Positions 44,331 through 58,832 are shown, numbered from the stretch's first letter. The stretch: 64,000 bases of DNA from Pterois miles (GCA_947000775.1 CAMQGK010000567.1:19126001-19190000); one strand, 5' to 3'. Program-made: numbers and translations. Notes: generated by a model from the letters alone, not told the origin.

Positions 44331-46117
44331 CGCTACATAGGGATGTATTGAATAACTGTGTTTAAATTCCTTCAGTTCTTTGGGGCACGAGCAACAGTGT
44401 GAATGTCGTAAATACGAGACTATCCAAGCAGTGAGTGACGGATGTGTGTTATTCGAAAAATAGCCGAGGCTTTTTTTTGACATGCATGTTGTTTCCAACA
44501 ACCAACACTGGCATCAGAAACTTGTGGGAAAAAAATGTTGCATTCTCCATCTGCTATCTTTGTAGCTGCAGTATGTAAATTTACATTTTAGGAGGTGCAC
44601 ATGTCTATCAAATTACTTTTTATCATCTGCTGCATATGTATAAATGGTGGGAAATTTGAATTGTTCATCTATATGAAAGGGAAGACAAGATGTAACCACA
44701 TGGTTTCATCTATTTAGCATCAAAATGGAGCGGTGGAATTAAACATAACACCACTGTCGATGCTGGTCCTTAATATATTTTATCTTCTCTCTCTCAGTTT
44801 AACTTCCTCACTTTGGCCACAGAGGTACTAAAAACACTGCAGCTCTGAAGTGTTATCAGAGCATAAACCATTACAGATATTACATTTTTGAAATATTAAA
44901 AAATACAATCTTTTATGTTTTTTTTTTTTTTTTTCATTACAAAACATTCAAGACCACATCCATGTTTATGAGTTTTTATCAGGACTGCCTGTGATTTCGA
45001 TCAGCCTGGTGGAAGCATTGAATACAGTTTGTATGTATAGGAGCCGTGAAGCTGAACGCCGTCTGACTGGCCACATCCAAACCTCTGCTCTGCCCCGAAT
45101 ACTGAGCGGAGCCTCAGCCTCCGACTGTCATTCTCACACCCACTCACTTTTCATCTTTACCTCAGCTCCGATGCTCCCCTCCCAGGTTTCAATATGCCGT
45201 CCTTCATCCTTCATTTCTCAGAAGATTCCATTTACCTTCTCTATATATTTCACTGACACATTTTCCAGCCATTTCTCGCTCTTTCTTTCAGCGCCCCCCC
45301 CTCCCCTCCATCCCATTGCTGTCCCTCTCCCTCTAAAGCAATCATCCTTCTTCCTTTCTCTCTTTATTTACATGACACAGAGGTTCTCTTAGAGGCAGGT
45401 GTGGATGGCAAAAGGCAGGCTTTTACAAAACGGTTCAGGTTTTAATATCTTCTCCTTGCTTTTCATCACAACCCAAGCGCTTCATAGCAGAACTAACTGT
45501 CCTCTCGTAATCGCATTGTCCTTCTGTAAATATCACAGGCCCAGTCTCATCTTTATTTTATTACCACCTCTATCACTAAAGACCCCCAGTGTGGACCAAT
45601 ATCGTTTAGGCTCAAGGGCCGGCCGATGCCTGTCTCATATCCTCCACCCCTGTCCTGCACAAATACAGTATGTGAAATACAAAGGACTTCATCAGTATGG
45701 CACAAACAAAGCAATAGGTTTAATACGTATAATATTAGTCAGAACAATACTCAGAATAAATACATCTTTCACATAATAAAAAAAATATTTAGATTGATGG
45801 ATTTGGTACAAACCTTTGTTACAACTTAGAACTGGTATTAATAAGATAATAGGAAAACATATAACCGGTTTTGGTTGGTCCAGGGTACAAAAATATGACT
45901 ACTGTTGCATTTGTTCATTTATAAGTTGGCTCGTGCCTCCACCCATCCCGTTTTATATGCATAGTGGAATAATCCCTAAAACTATTACCGAACAAAATTC
46001 GTTCCAACTTTTGTACAAATTACAAAGAACTGCAGAAACACAAACACTGGGCAGGCATTTTCATCTTTCTGAGGGAGAAGACACAATTATTTGCATGAAC
46101 TGACTACATGGACTGAG
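44331..46117. other. Unique sequence, no gene called
   Basis: A 133-codon plus-strand frame (44991-45392) is Ser/Phe/Pro-rich, comes from a pyrimidine-rich stretch, and has no domain or splice support. A T16 run lies near 44919-44934. Confidence 0.4.
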
Positions 46118-46290
46118 GAGCTGAGGCTCAGCATGTAGAGCGAGCCATCCATTATTTGCAGAGTTGGCAGTTGGATTATTCTTGAGCAAGACACTGAAGC
46201 ACAGTCGCTCTCGATGGTCAGTTTAGTAGCTTGCATGGCAGCTTGCTCGATGGATAGAAGTGTTGCAGTACAAAAATGCAGTCCATCACC
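46118..46290 (+). mobile_element. Decayed tRNA-derived SINE X
   Basis: TGAGGCTCAGCATGTAGAGC is a box A-like head and GGCAGTTGGATTAT a worn box B. TTCTTGAGCAAGACACTGAA follows, a motif I know from a very common fish SINE. The end (TGCAGTACAAAAATGCAGTC) fits its 'CTATATAAATGCAGTCCA' tail. It differs from SINE W at 5716. Confidence 0.65.
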
Positions 46291-46337
46291 CTTAATTTTT
46301 GTTTTTAAATGTCCCCAAAAATCAAGCTGGCCGATTT

Positions 46338-46528
46338 TAGAAGAAAGAAAGAAAGAAAGAAAGATATTCCTTTATTAGTCCCACAGTGGGGAAATTCAGT
46401 TTTACTCTCTGTTGTTCACACAGTACATATACATGTCAATGGAGAGATGTCAGAGTGAGGGGGCTGCTCCTGACAAGCGCCCAGAGCAGTTGGGGGTTTG
46501 GTGCCTTGCTCAGGGGCACCTCGGCACA
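46338..46528 (-). mobile_element. SINE W, truncated reverse copy
   Basis: On the minus strand it reads CAACTGCTCTGGGCGCTTGT, CACTCTGACATCTCTCCAT, GAATTTCCCCACTGTGGGAC, TAATAAAGG and a TTTC repeat, matching 5855-6040 in order. The tRNA-like head is missing, so it is 5'-truncated. Confidence 0.82.
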
Positions 46529-46899
46529 TTTTATTTTATAGGAAGCCCAAATCCCACCCCTTCTGGTGAACCACCATGGGACCTTATTTCGGAAAACTGT
46601 TGAAGTACAAGTCTGTGAAAATACGTAATTAGAAAGATGACACACCCAAAAGTCAGTCAAGTGGAGTCTATCTTTCTGAAGCTACAATGCCTGTGTGTTT
46701 CCTATTAGGGTGAACTCACACCAGCAACTGGTCTAATCGTTCTTTCTCTTCCCGGCTGATAAAAAGACCAGGAGTTGTTGGATAAAACATATCAGGTAAG
46801 ATAACGTTTCATTTGTGCGTGATGCATAGCTAAGTTAGCTAGCTAGTGTTGTTGATGTATACTGTGTGAGACGAGAGATGTTAAACTAAAACCACATCA

Positions 46900-47120
46900 T
46901 GGTTGTATGCCTCCGCCAACCAGTCAAGTTGCAGTTTACATCCATGTCTGTCCAAAATGTCATCACTACATCACTTCACCCTGTTAGCCATGTGTGTGAA
47001 ATTGTACAAATCAGCATATGATTTCTTGAGTTATGGTCAAAAATGTGACCTTTGACCCCAAATTGTACGTTCGCAGTGTGGACATTTGGCTAAAATTTGA
47101 AGACATTTGTATGGATAGAA
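46900..47120 (+). repeat. Dispersed repeat H
   Basis: GCCTCCGCCAACCAGTCAAG, TTGCAGTTTACATCCATGTC and GTGACCTTTGACCCCAAATT form the order of a repeat I know from many teleosts. Only one copy here, so the identification rests on recall. Confidence 0.45.
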
Positions 47121-47720
47121 TGGAGGGATTTAAGGCCTGCGCAGAGGCGTAAAAAATATCATTTTACTTCAGCATTGCAAGCTGCATGAAAAATATAAAG
47201 AATAAACTTGCCACAAGGACACACATCAAACTTCCAGAACTAGCTCAATCAAAACAGACGTATTCAATGAAGGGCGTAAGGAGTTATTAATAAGTAATAA
47301 ATGTATTTGATGGAGTGTGTGCAGTAAAAACAAGTTGAAGAGATTAATGAGGAGTCTTTGGACTACATCGTAACATAACATTTTACGGGGACAGTCACAC
47401 CATCAGGCCGATGGAGTCTAGACACTGGTGGGGGTGACAGAGTGAAGTAAAATCCTTGCTGAAGATCCAGATAGAAGGAGGAAGGAACATCTTGTTGAAA
47501 TCTGACAGCCACGAGATGAGTAGCTCACAGAAGTCACAGCAAAATCTGACGGCAGAGAAATGTGTGAGAGCCTTCAGTCAGCTGTTTGGGAGTGGAAAAG
47601 AAAAAATCTAAATATATAGTACGAAGAAAACATTAAGGACAATGTTCCTTTTACTGAAGCTAGACTGAAATCAGAGGCGTCGATGGTGGTCTCACTGACA
47701 TACACTACATATACTACATA

Positions 47721-48514
47721 CCAGAGGTATGGACTGGGGTCACATGACCTGAAATAGAGTCAGCCTTGAGTCATAAATTTAATGACTTTAGACTTGACTT
47801 AACAAAATCAAAACTTGGATTTTAATACCACTGACTTCAGAGTAATCAATTAGTCGTCAACTATTAAATTAATCACCACCTATTTTGCATTTTTAATCGA
47901 TTTGAGTAATTTTTTAAGAAACAAAAAGTCAAAATTGTCTGGTTTCTTTGCTCCTCTATGACAATAAACTGAATGTCTTTGAGTTGTGGACAAAACAAGA
48001 CATTTGAGGACATCATCTTGGGCTTTGGGAAACCCTGACTGACATTTTTAGAGACAATACAACTAATTAATGAATCGACAAAATTTATCAACGCTGAAAA
48101 TAATCGATAGTTGCAGCCCTACATGACAAGACTTTAGCCTTTTGACTTGAAAATACTTAATTCCTTCCCCAAAGCCCACAGATTACAAAAGTATGTTATT
48201 TAAAAAGTCATTTCAATTCATTTCCCTTCATTTCCTGAATCACCTAACGTTAAGTTGACACCAGATCCACTTTCTTTGAACCCATCCGACAGCGTTCAGT
48301 GATGTTACGTTACTGAGGAAAAAAATATAACAAAGTTAATTTTATTTGTGTATAAAAGCTATGCTGTAGTTCAAAATAAAAAATGGTAGTATGTAAAAGG
48401 TGTGAGGTGACAATGATTGATGAGGCGCGTACTATGACTCAAAGTTCAGGACTTGGGACTTGACTTTGGATTTGAGTGCAAATCCTTTATACTTACTTGT
48501 GACTTACCTCTGCT
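47721..48514. mobile_element. TIR element L, with K2 inserted
   Basis: Begins CCAGAGGTATGGACTGG and ends TTGTGACTTACCTCTG, an inverted pair (CAGAGGTA). The interior is built on the 'GACTTGACTT' theme (TTAGACTTGACTTAAC, GGACTTGGGACTTGACTTTG). The theme breaks at 47842 and resumes after 48121, bracketing hAT-like MITE K2. Confidence 0.6.
47842..48121 (-). mobile_element. hAT-like MITE K2
   Basis: On the minus strand it starts TAGGGCTGCAACTATCGATT, then carries CAAATGTCTTGTTTTGTCCA, TCATAGAGGAGCAAAGAAAC and TTAATTTAATAGTTGACGAC-like sequence. Same family as K1 at 28892. It lies inside element L. No 8-bp duplication can be read with confidence. Confidence 0.7.

Positions 48515-50764
<2,250 letters not shown>

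Positions 50765-50850
<86 letters not shown>
50765..50850. repeat. GT microsatellite, 43 units
   Basis: Perfect GT repeat, opposite in orientation to the CA arrays at 49575 and 51011. Confidence 0.98.
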
Positions 50851-50852
<2 letters not shown>

Positions 50853-51010
50853 TGAGGGAACAGCTTGCCTGATAAAAGCAGATAGAGCAAAGCTTCTTGA
50901 AGGACGAGTGACCTCATACATCATGCTGGCATTCCTCTGCCCGGTGGTGAAATTAGGGATTTTCTATCACACACCCTTCTCTCCTCACATTCAAGTACAC
51001 AGTGTGAACT

Positions 51011-51034
51011 ACACACACACACACAGACACGCAT

Positions 51035-51084
<50 letters not shown>
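51011..51084. repeat. AC microsatellite with one short interruption
   Basis: AC repeat broken by GACACGCATG near 51026-51035, then perfect to 51084. Third long CA-type array within 1.5 kb. Confidence 0.95.
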
Positions 51085-51086
<2 letters not shown>

Positions 51087-51254
51087 ACATTACGTATACC
51101 CCAGCTCCACTAATCCAACCCTTCATAATTTGCCTAACCCAAACCCCTATTGTTACATATGTCTAATACAAAAACCAAGTTTAAAGCTGCACTAATCATA
51201 ATTTTTATATTAGCAATGGGTCAAATGACTATGCGTATGTGAAAAAAAGTTTTT

Positions 51255-51740
51255 TATTTGCTAATGCAATAACGCGTTAACATAAATTGGTTACAACGCT
51301 ACTAACTTCTGTAACACATTAACACAATTGATCTGTCAGAGGTTGTAGTGGCCTCAGTTTTAAAGCTAAATAACGCTCAAAACAGGAGGAAACACTGGCA
51401 TGACCATTTTCCATGGGGTGCCTTGACCTCTGACCTCAAGATATGTGCCATGTTATGATTTTAGCATATTTTCTAATCTAAGAACCTGTGATGGTTTCTG
51501 GACAATATCTGTCATTGTTTTGTGTTGTTAATTTCCAATAATATATACATACATTTAAATAAAGCTGCATATTTGTCCACTCCCATGCCGATATGAGTAC
51601 CGTATTAAATACTTAAGAAATCTCTCTTTAAGATACATTTTGAACAGATAAAAAAATGTGCAATTAATTTGCAGTTAATCATGACTATGGACAATCATGC
51701 GATTAATCATGATTAAATATTGTAATTGAGTCACAGTCCT
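51255..51740 (+). mobile_element. hAT-like MITE A2, internally deleted
   Basis: Same order as A1: AATAACGCGTTAACATAAAT, AGGTTGTAGTGGCCTCAGTT, CCTTGACCTCTGACCTCAAG, ATATGTGCCATGTTATGATT, GGTTTCTGGACAATATCTGT, TGTCCACTCCCATGCCGATA and GCGATTAATCATGATTAAAT, ending AGTCACAGTCCTA. The block between 'AGATATGTG' and 'CCATGTTATG', about 190 bases in A1, is missing here. Confidence 0.75.
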
Positions 51741-54645
51741 ATTTTAAGGCCCTTCATGGCAGCTCAAACTTGTCAGGCTAAGGTCCCAAGCTTTACATAT
51801 CATCACAGAAGCCAATTAAGGTTCTGATATGGGTACTGTAAGAGACTCAGCGGGGTTTTTGTGTGATTAAGTAGCACATCAATACATTTTTTGAAATGTT
51901 TTTGTCATTTTATACTTAAACACAGAACGCAGATATTATGCGATGAAAAGTGGATTTTTTTCCCCAGAGTAAGGAAGATTTTTCTAAGCTTTCATACTGC
52001 GAAGAAAAGCATCAACCAATCATGATGCAGAACAGGTTGAGTTCCTACATTTTTAAGGATTATAAAAGTTCGAACCAAAACGGCACACTTTGTGACTCCT
52101 TTCAGCGCATACCAGATCCACTCCTTCTGTTCTTACCTTTCACACTAAAAGCCCTAGACATTTAATTCACAGGTGAGTACTTTGTATTTTCATGTTCTTT
52201 ATTCCTCACACCCTGAGTGTCAAGGCCTTAAGAAATGCAGGCAGCCCAAAACATTGAATTTTGCGAAAAGGTGCTAAGTTTGCGTGTCTGAATATGTCAG
52301 TGTTGAGTTTACAACTTGCTTTGCTGCCCACCCCCCTTAGTGGCCAAAGAATCAGTTAATGTTGCTTTAAAGACAGAAAAATACACGTTCTTTGGATGTC
52401 TCTGCACTAATTGTTCTATTATCTTTTTAGCTCAGTCAAAAAACATGATGTCTTTCTTGTCCGGTACAAAAGATGCCTGAATATTGGATTCTGCATTTGG
52501 GGGTATAAATACAATGAACTGTGATTAGGCAACCAGTTAACCCCTCCGATCATCAGCTCGTGGGTCACTGCAGCTGGCAGGAGAGCTCTATCATGGGTCG
52601 GAGGTGTGTGCTTGGATTTCATTTGGCAAAAAAGTTAGTTTTATATTTCCAGACATGCTGTGGCTGCCGTCTGGAATTTCAATCACATCCCTCTTTCGCA
52701 GTGATACCCTGCTCACATAGTCCATCCACAAAGATGCTTTATCTGCCAGTTTACCGTGTCACTAACACAAAACTGCTCTTTGAAAAGGGGAGGACAGGCT
52801 GTTGTACCTTCACTTTGCAAATATGTCCTCACAATCCAGGTTTAAAGCTCTATAATTGGTCCTCATAAAGATAGAAGCACAAAGACACACACATGCATTC
52901 ACACTGGTACACATCCATCCCTAAACCTCAGAAGGTCAAGTTGCTGTGGGTTTCTGCCTGTTTCCATGACACTGCCCAGACTCTGCACTAAACCTGACTA
53001 TCAATCAGCAGGCTAACCAAACACACAAAGGCTACTGTATAGGTAAGTGGACACACACACACACACTTGCACTTCCACACAGATTTGAATCTGTCTCCTC
53101 TCTCTCTGTTGTGTAATATTAGCACACAGTACGGCTATCTGTCAGTAATCTGGAGATGTAGCAGGAAGCTCAGCAGCACCTCATCTGAGCAAAAACTTGC
53201 TGATTAGCACCGGAATTATCCTATTAACAGAAATGATTTCACAAGCTTCGGCATACAAATGAGTCATTACAAAAGTTTCATCTGATACTGGTGTGAAACT
53301 TATTAAATCATTTAATTGTGAGATTAAAGTGGGCTAATTTGACAAACCAGCACTAATCAAAAATGACAATAGGACAGCCTGGAGGCCCGAGCGCCGATTA
53401 CAGGCTCTCGTTTATTTCTATATTTCTAATAAGAGCGACTGAAGGGACAGAAGGGTGTCAATGAGGAAATCAGATAAACCAAATAACTGAAAAAGCAATG
53501 AGGAAGAAATTGGAGGATGTTTTTTTTGGGGGGGTGGGGGTTCCACATCAGGTCGATGCTAAGAACCGAGACGATCAGGATAAAGGCACAATTGCTGCCC
53601 GGTGAAGCAGACACAAACACTCAAAACAACATGAGACCCAGAGATGATAATGCTGGAAGTAGCGGACTGTGATTAATCAGTGACAGCTAACCACTAATTA
53701 CAACCCCCAATCAATTACCTCAACGCTCATTATCTAGTCAACACACCACCTGGAGAGCACTAATGTGCTTTACTTGCTGTGGGCAGAATCAGCATATACA
53801 CTTGTCTTTAGAAAGCACTGACACTGAATGGACGGCGTGGGAGCTACTCAACAAGGAAATGTGACCAGTGTGTAGTTGGTGTGTGTAATTCTTTGTGTTT
53901 GGGAAAATAAAAATCAAGTGAATAATCCCCTATATGTATTAATGCATTGTGTCTTTATAAAGGAAGTGGAATATGCAAACATGTGTGTGGCGAGGGGGAA
54001 AATCTCCCTCCAGCCTTCGCTTTACATTTTGAGCGAGACTAAAGATTAAAGCTCCTCTCCCAGCAGCTCTCTAACAGAGCACAACCCAATTACACCTCGC
54101 CGGACCTGCACCACGAACCAAGGGGGGAGACAGAGACGGAGAAAAGAGAGGGAGAGACAAGAAGGTACGAAGACGAGGGAGGCTAGAGGGAGGGATGACT
54201 GGAAAAAAGGAGGCCAACTGTGGATGGGGAGAGGACACTGAAGGAGAGAATAGCTTGAAGGAGGGGGTGAGAGCGGAGTTGGAGGGATGAGCGCGATGCA
54301 AAGGCAGGTGTTAAGAACAGAGAGCGAGGGGGGAAATTGGATTGAGAATATCAGAGGTGAGAGGAAAGCAATGTCAGACGTCTCCTCGGGGGATCAAATA
54401 CTGTATTCAGTCAAAAGGCGCGACTCCAAATGGCAGAAAGAGTTAACCGTTTGAAACTTCAGAAAGTTGAGTCACGGTGAATGATGTCAAAAAGAAGACA
54501 GTTTGCTTGTGTTTCACAGCCCGAATGATGTGCTCTGCTTTGAATCACAAAAGAAACAAGAGATGAAAAATGAGAGCGCAGTTCAGTTTTCAGACATGCT
54601 AGCGGTGCGGCTCTGCGTCAGTTGGTTGAGCCCACATCTTTTGGA
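51741..54645. other. Unique sequence, possible regulatory content
   Basis: 53.13-53.78 kb is repeat-free and dense in TAAT/AATTA cores; the composite site at 53670 is listed separately. 54.1-54.3 kb is a polypurine tract. No exon supported. Confidence 0.45.
53670..53686 (+). promoter_or_regulatory. Pbx/Hox-type plus Meis-type composite site
   Basis: TGATTAAT (53670-53677) fits the Pbx-Hox bipartite consensus TGATNNAT, and TGACAG (53681-53686) is the Meis/Prep core, three bases apart. More TAATTA cores follow (CACTAATTACAACC, CAATCAATTACCTC). Such pairs mark known Hox-responsive hindbrain enhancers; activity here is inferred. Confidence 0.4.
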
Positions 54646-55012
54646 CTGAATATCTCAACAACTATTGAATGCATTGCAATGAAAATAAGTACAAACATTC
54701 ATCGAAAATCCTAATGACTTTGGTAAATACTCTATTACTATTACTCATTAATCATACTATTAATGTGGCGCCACCATGAGATTTGAAATTTGTGTTTTTT
54801 TAGAGAAATATCACCACAGTTACTGGATGGATTGCCACTAAATCTGGTGCAGATATTCATGTTTGTGAATAATAATAATAATAATAATAATAGTAAGAAG
54901 AAGAATGATCATAACAATTGGTGATCCTCTGACCTTTTATCTAGCGCCATCAACAGGTCAAAAATGTAATTAATTTCTGACAAAGTACCTGTAAAACTAA
55001 TGACATTGCCAT
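54646..55012 (+). repeat. Dispersed repeat family I, copy I1
   Basis: ATATCTCAACAACTATTGAA, TCCTAATGACTTTGG, GGCGCCACCATGAGATTTG, ACTGGATGGATTGCCACTAA, GTGATCCTCTGACC, CTAGCGCCATCAACAGGTCA and AAAACTAATGACATTGCCAT. Other copies are at 56765 (minus) and 59600. It contains an AAT trinucleotide run at 54868-54893. Well known in fish; class not settled. Confidence 0.7.
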
Positions 55013-56468
55013 TAGGGCCACACACTCTTAGTCGATTATTCGACTAATCTTCATGCTGAATGACTTATTTCCAAGTGGTGCTTTTGTGTGGTCAAAAGTC
55101 GGGCATCACTTTGTAGCCTCATGTCAGCGGCTTCCATTGAAAATGGCTGGTAGCTTGTTGCTGTGTCACTCAAAGCGTGCACACAACATTAACCTTATTA
55201 GTTATGAGGAAATATTTTGCTGCATTTTGATCTTTTTCTTGAGGGAATCATTTTTTTTTTTTTAATGGAAATGCATTTTGCTTTTACGGCTGCATTGGTT
55301 TTACTCCTCGTGGCTACAACCACCCAGCTGAATAAAACAAGGTCATCCAGCTCTCTCTGGCTGTCAAAAAGCATTCTAGAGAATGAAGAAAATCACTAAT
55401 TGAAGAAGAAGTCAACAAGGCAGATCATACCAAAGCTAAGTGTTAAAATACATTAAGACATGCCATCACAAAATAGCTTGGATTGTAGAAATGCTGGATA
55501 TTTGTTATTTTCAGTTGGAGAGTTGTGCTGCCAATGGCTATACCCAACACCAGAATTTAACATGGGCAGATGCCAGTATAATCCTGCAGCATGTTGCAGG
55601 CTGACTAGACAAGTGTAACTGTACAAAGGAACCCATGCTTATGTTGTTTAATGTGCCACCTCTCTTATAACACATAAATGCAGATATCTGAGACTCCTCA
55701 GCAACAAATGTCAGAAACATCCTCTTCACAGCCTTCTAAAATGTTCAGAGTAATTATACCGCTGCTGTTTGTTCCTATCACAGAGTTTGATGCAACAAAC
55801 TGGCAGGCAGAGAAGATGACGAGGAGAAGAGATGAAACGGGGGAGAGATTAAAAGTGTACGTCTGCTGTCTCTCCCAACTCCTTTCTGGTAGCAGACGCT
55901 CTTCACACAGACCGAGCAGAGTTTATCAGGTCTGCTATGGGTGACTGATGATGTGGCTTTTGGGAAGCCAATAGCAATTCATCCCAAAAGTTGCAAGCTT
56001 GCTTTCTTGTGAAATTTGTTCTTGGCAGGATGGAGCATCATCTGGATGAGAATTTATACCCCGGGACGCCAATGATGTATTTTTACACTTGGTCCAGATA
56101 CTTAAGACTGTATTCTTAATTTCTTCAGATTGATTTTGGGATTGTTTTAAAGCACAAGAATCTGTCCTTCCATTCATTCAAGCCTTGCTCATAAGCTCTT
56201 ATATGTAGCGCCTCCAAATAAGGGAGATTTCTCATTTGATATGGTCCATTACAATGTAGCTGCCTGTTGTGGCTTAACCTGGGGTTGAGAGTGGAATTGT
56301 CAAGATAGAAAACCAAAACAACGAGTTGAAAGACACTAAAACTACATAAGAGTGTGTGACTGTGCGTACCTATAGACTCAAGAGTGTCAGATAGATAAAC
56401 CAAAATAATGGACAAACTGAAATTTTGACCAGATGATGACATTTCATGCTGAATCACAAATGTCAGCC
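55013..56468. other. Unique sequence, nothing firm
   Basis: CTTAGTCGATTATTCGACTA at 55028 looks like the end of another TIR element, but no partner end is visible. No exon supported. Confidence 0.4.
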
Positions 56469-56700
56469 TAAAGGTCCTGACACACCAAGCAGACGGCCGG
56501 CTGTCGGGCAGTTTGGGGACGTCAGTGGCCTAGTTTTTGTGGTGTGTCCCGCACCGCCGGCTCTAGTCTGCCAGTATCTGAGGTTTTTCGGTTGATTCAA
56601 CACATTGAATCGGCGGTGGAGCTCGTCGGTGAGAGAAATTACTCTGATTGGTTGTTCAGCTTAAGCTAATAAGTTCACAAGAAGAGAAACGGAAGTGAGG
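56469..56700 (+). repeat. TIR-element fragment P (left end)
   Basis: AAAGGTCCTGACACACCAAG, CAGACGGCCGGCTGTCGG and GGTGTGTCCCGCACCG, then CTCTGATTGGTTGTTCAGC. I recognise the start as the terminus of a fish DNA transposon ('CCTGACACACCAA'). The right terminus is not present. Confidence 0.5.
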
Positions 56701-56764
56701 AAAGCAAGTCCACAAGCAAAGTCCTGGAAAAAAAGATTCGCTGTAGATTTTCTGTAGAAAATTC

Positions 56765-56995
56765 TGTGTCAGTCCATCGAGTAAATGTCTAGATATTTCA
56801 CAGGATAAGTGAATACTCTGAGCTGTTGGTGGTGCTAGAGGAAATGTTTGGTATTAGGATTCATCCTCTTGGGACCATGGATGTTTGTAGCAAATGTCAT
56901 GGCAATCCATCTGATAGTTGTTGAGATATTTCTGTCTTGATCAAAGTGACCAACCAACAGACGGACACTGCCATCTGTTGAGCCATACCGCCAGT
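56765..56995 (-). repeat. Family I, reversed copy I2
   Basis: The plus strand shows TTGGGACCATGGATGTTTGT, GGCAATCCATCTGATAGTTG, TTGAGATATTTCTGTCTTGA and GGACACTGCCATCTGTTGAG, the reverse of the family I body, including the 'TGGATTGCC' core and 'CTAGCGCC'-like end. Confidence 0.6.
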
Positions 56996-57269
56996 GTAGT
57001 CTGCTCAAAGACAACCCCAACGTCTGTTTTGTTGTCAACCTGAAATGTATTTGATTCAAGTGCACTCTACTTTAATAACAGCTCTCAACCTCACTAAATG
57101 TACAGGCCTTGGTTCCAGAAAAACCTCTCCAATTGTACTAAAACACCATAACACTCTCCACTAACTCTAAGTGTAATATTAATTTTTACATCTGTGGAAC
57201 TAAATCAAACTACAATCAATGAAAGGTGATCACGCACATCCAAAGCCATAGTAGGTTGGTGCTTGGACC

Positions 57270-57395
57270 AGTAGAAGACAGCAATGAAAAATGTAGAGGA
57301 AGGTCTACACACAGTAGCTCCCTTAGAGTGCAATTTATTGGCACATCTTCGTAAGTGACATTTCGAGCCCAAGCTCCTCTTCAGACTTAATAAAT
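57270..57395 (-). repeat. Dispersed repeat J
   Basis: The minus strand reads CTGAAGAGGAGCTTGGGCTC, GAAATGTCACTTACGAAGAT, GTGCCAATAAATTGCACTCT and AAGGGAGCTACTGTGTGTAG. The 'GAAACGTCAC...AATAAA' pattern is common in vertebrate retroelement 3' ends. Family not certain. Confidence 0.5.
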
Positions 57396-57429
57396 CAACA
57401 CAGAGACGCCATCTTTAAAGGATGAGTGC

Positions 57430-57720
57430 TCTGGTCACACGAGCATGGTCATGGTCACATACCAGAGGCCCAGAGGCAGGCGAGGTAAAAGGCTAAATAA
57501 ATAAGACATGGCTGTGGGGGTCGCCGAGCCGTGACCTTTCGGCCCATTTGCTCTGGGAGCACAGGAGTGCAGCCTCAGCTAGCTGCTCCTCCAAACTCCG
57601 GAGGGCGAATTTTAATCAGCGCCGTGCCGATGGCCGAGGCAGTGCATCATGCTTAACGAGGCTAAAAGAGGGCTTTCATTTACCCATGTGCAGGTAACAA
57701 ATGGACCACAGTGCTCATAA
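57430..57720. promoter_or_regulatory. GC-richer unique island, candidate conserved element
   Basis: Lies between repeat J and the LINE but shows no repeat feature itself. CCGAGCCGTGACCTTTCGGC, TTTTAATCAGCGCCGTGCCG and AGTGCATCATGCTTAACGAG look like ordered, constrained sequence. Regulatory role is a guess from texture alone. Confidence 0.3.
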
Positions 57721-57919
57721 GACAACGCTTGTTCCCCCTTTTCCTGTGATATCCTTGTGTACCTACTCTCTCTCCTTGTCCAGACCTGCTTCACATTTAT
57801 TAGGTTTATACTGTTTCTTTTCACTTGTTGTTTTAACTCTTCAGATACTTTTTTCTCTTATTTTCTGAGCAGCAATTTCACCTTCTGCCACTGCAAATGT
57901 TATGATTTTTGTCTCCTGG

Positions 57920-58330
57920 GTGAACAAAGCTTCCAACACTTTCTATTATTACTCTTGATGGTGTCTCTATTCAGTCTGTTGACAATAAGAAATATCTGAG
58001 AATCTGGATTGACAAAAGTCTAAATTTTAAATGCCATCTTAACCATCTTGCAAAGAAAAATTCACACTGGGTTTTCTGTACAGGCTAAAGTCCTGTTTTT
58101 AAATGGCATTAGACAACGCTTACTTGCTGGCCTTTTCTTGACTCCAACTGACTATGGCGATACTATCTACCGGTTTGCCTCGCCGTCCACCTGGTCCAAA
58201 CTTGCCCCCCTGTTTTACTCAGCCCTGAGAAATGTCGTTAATTCTGGCTTCAGGACCCATCGTTATACCTTAAACAGCATGGTAGGATGGTCATCCTTCA
58301 CTCTGCGGAGGTTACAGCATTGGTCCATTT
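57920..58330 (+). pseudogene. LINE reverse-transcriptase C-terminal remnant, frameshifted
   Basis: One frame reads ITLDGVSIQSVDNKKYLRIW and then IDKSLNFKCHLNHLAKK, the region after the RT palm where fish LINEs have 'YKYLGIWLDxxLxFxxHI'. A frameshift at about 58048 moves the reading to a second frame with GIRQRLLAGLFLTPTDYGDT, IYRFASPSTW, PLFYSALRNV and VGWSSFTLRRLQHW. These fit the conserved 'DYGDVIY', 'YHSALRF' and 'VGWxSLxxRR' blocks. The catalytic residues of RT and the endonuclease lie upstream and are missing. No functional protein is possible. Confidence 0.8.
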
Positions 58331-58344
58331 TATGGTGCCTTCAA

Positions 58345-58800
58345 ATGGAAGTTGTGAGCTTGTGTTCACAAATGGTAAGTAGTGAACAGGACATGTGTTG
58401 CATTCAAGTGGTTAAGTCATGAGGAACAGTGCTGCTAAGCAACAGCAATATTAACATTACTGACTGAGTCTAGAAGCCACAGAGGCTAACAATTTAACAA
58501 GCTAGCAAGCAGGTAACACAATGCAGGAAATGCAAAGACATAATGACAGAGGAGAAAGATGAGGTTATTGAGAATATCATTCCTCATACATAGAAAATTA
58601 CCAAGACAACAATATATCACTAAAATTACAATATACTGTACAATATTAACTTATTATGCACCGATAAATGAACTTCCACGGGCTCTACCATTTCTCAAAA
58701 CATCAACAAACACATCACAAGTCGTGAGCTCGGAGCTTTCCGAAACTTTCTACTTAGGACGTGAGGTGGAGCGTTCAACTTGCTTCAGTTTAAAGTGCCC
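58345..58800. repeat. Probable insertion inside the LINE
   Basis: Contains GTGCCTTCAAATGGAAGTTG, TGCATTCAAGTGGTTAAGTC, GTCGTGAGCTCGGAGCTTTC and ACGTGAGGTGGAGCGTTCAA. It does not translate into LINE-like sequence and separates two LINE coding blocks. The two edges share a 'GT(C/T)GTGAGCT' motif. I recall similar sequence from fish repeats but cannot place the family or the exact ends. Confidence 0.45.
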
Positions 58801-58832
58801 TCCTATCAGTCATGAAGCCTGTTCCACTACAG

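Noticed and set aside
44991..45392. 133-codon plus-strand frame
   Set aside because: Derived from a pyrimidine-rich stretch; no motif, splice signal or promoter.
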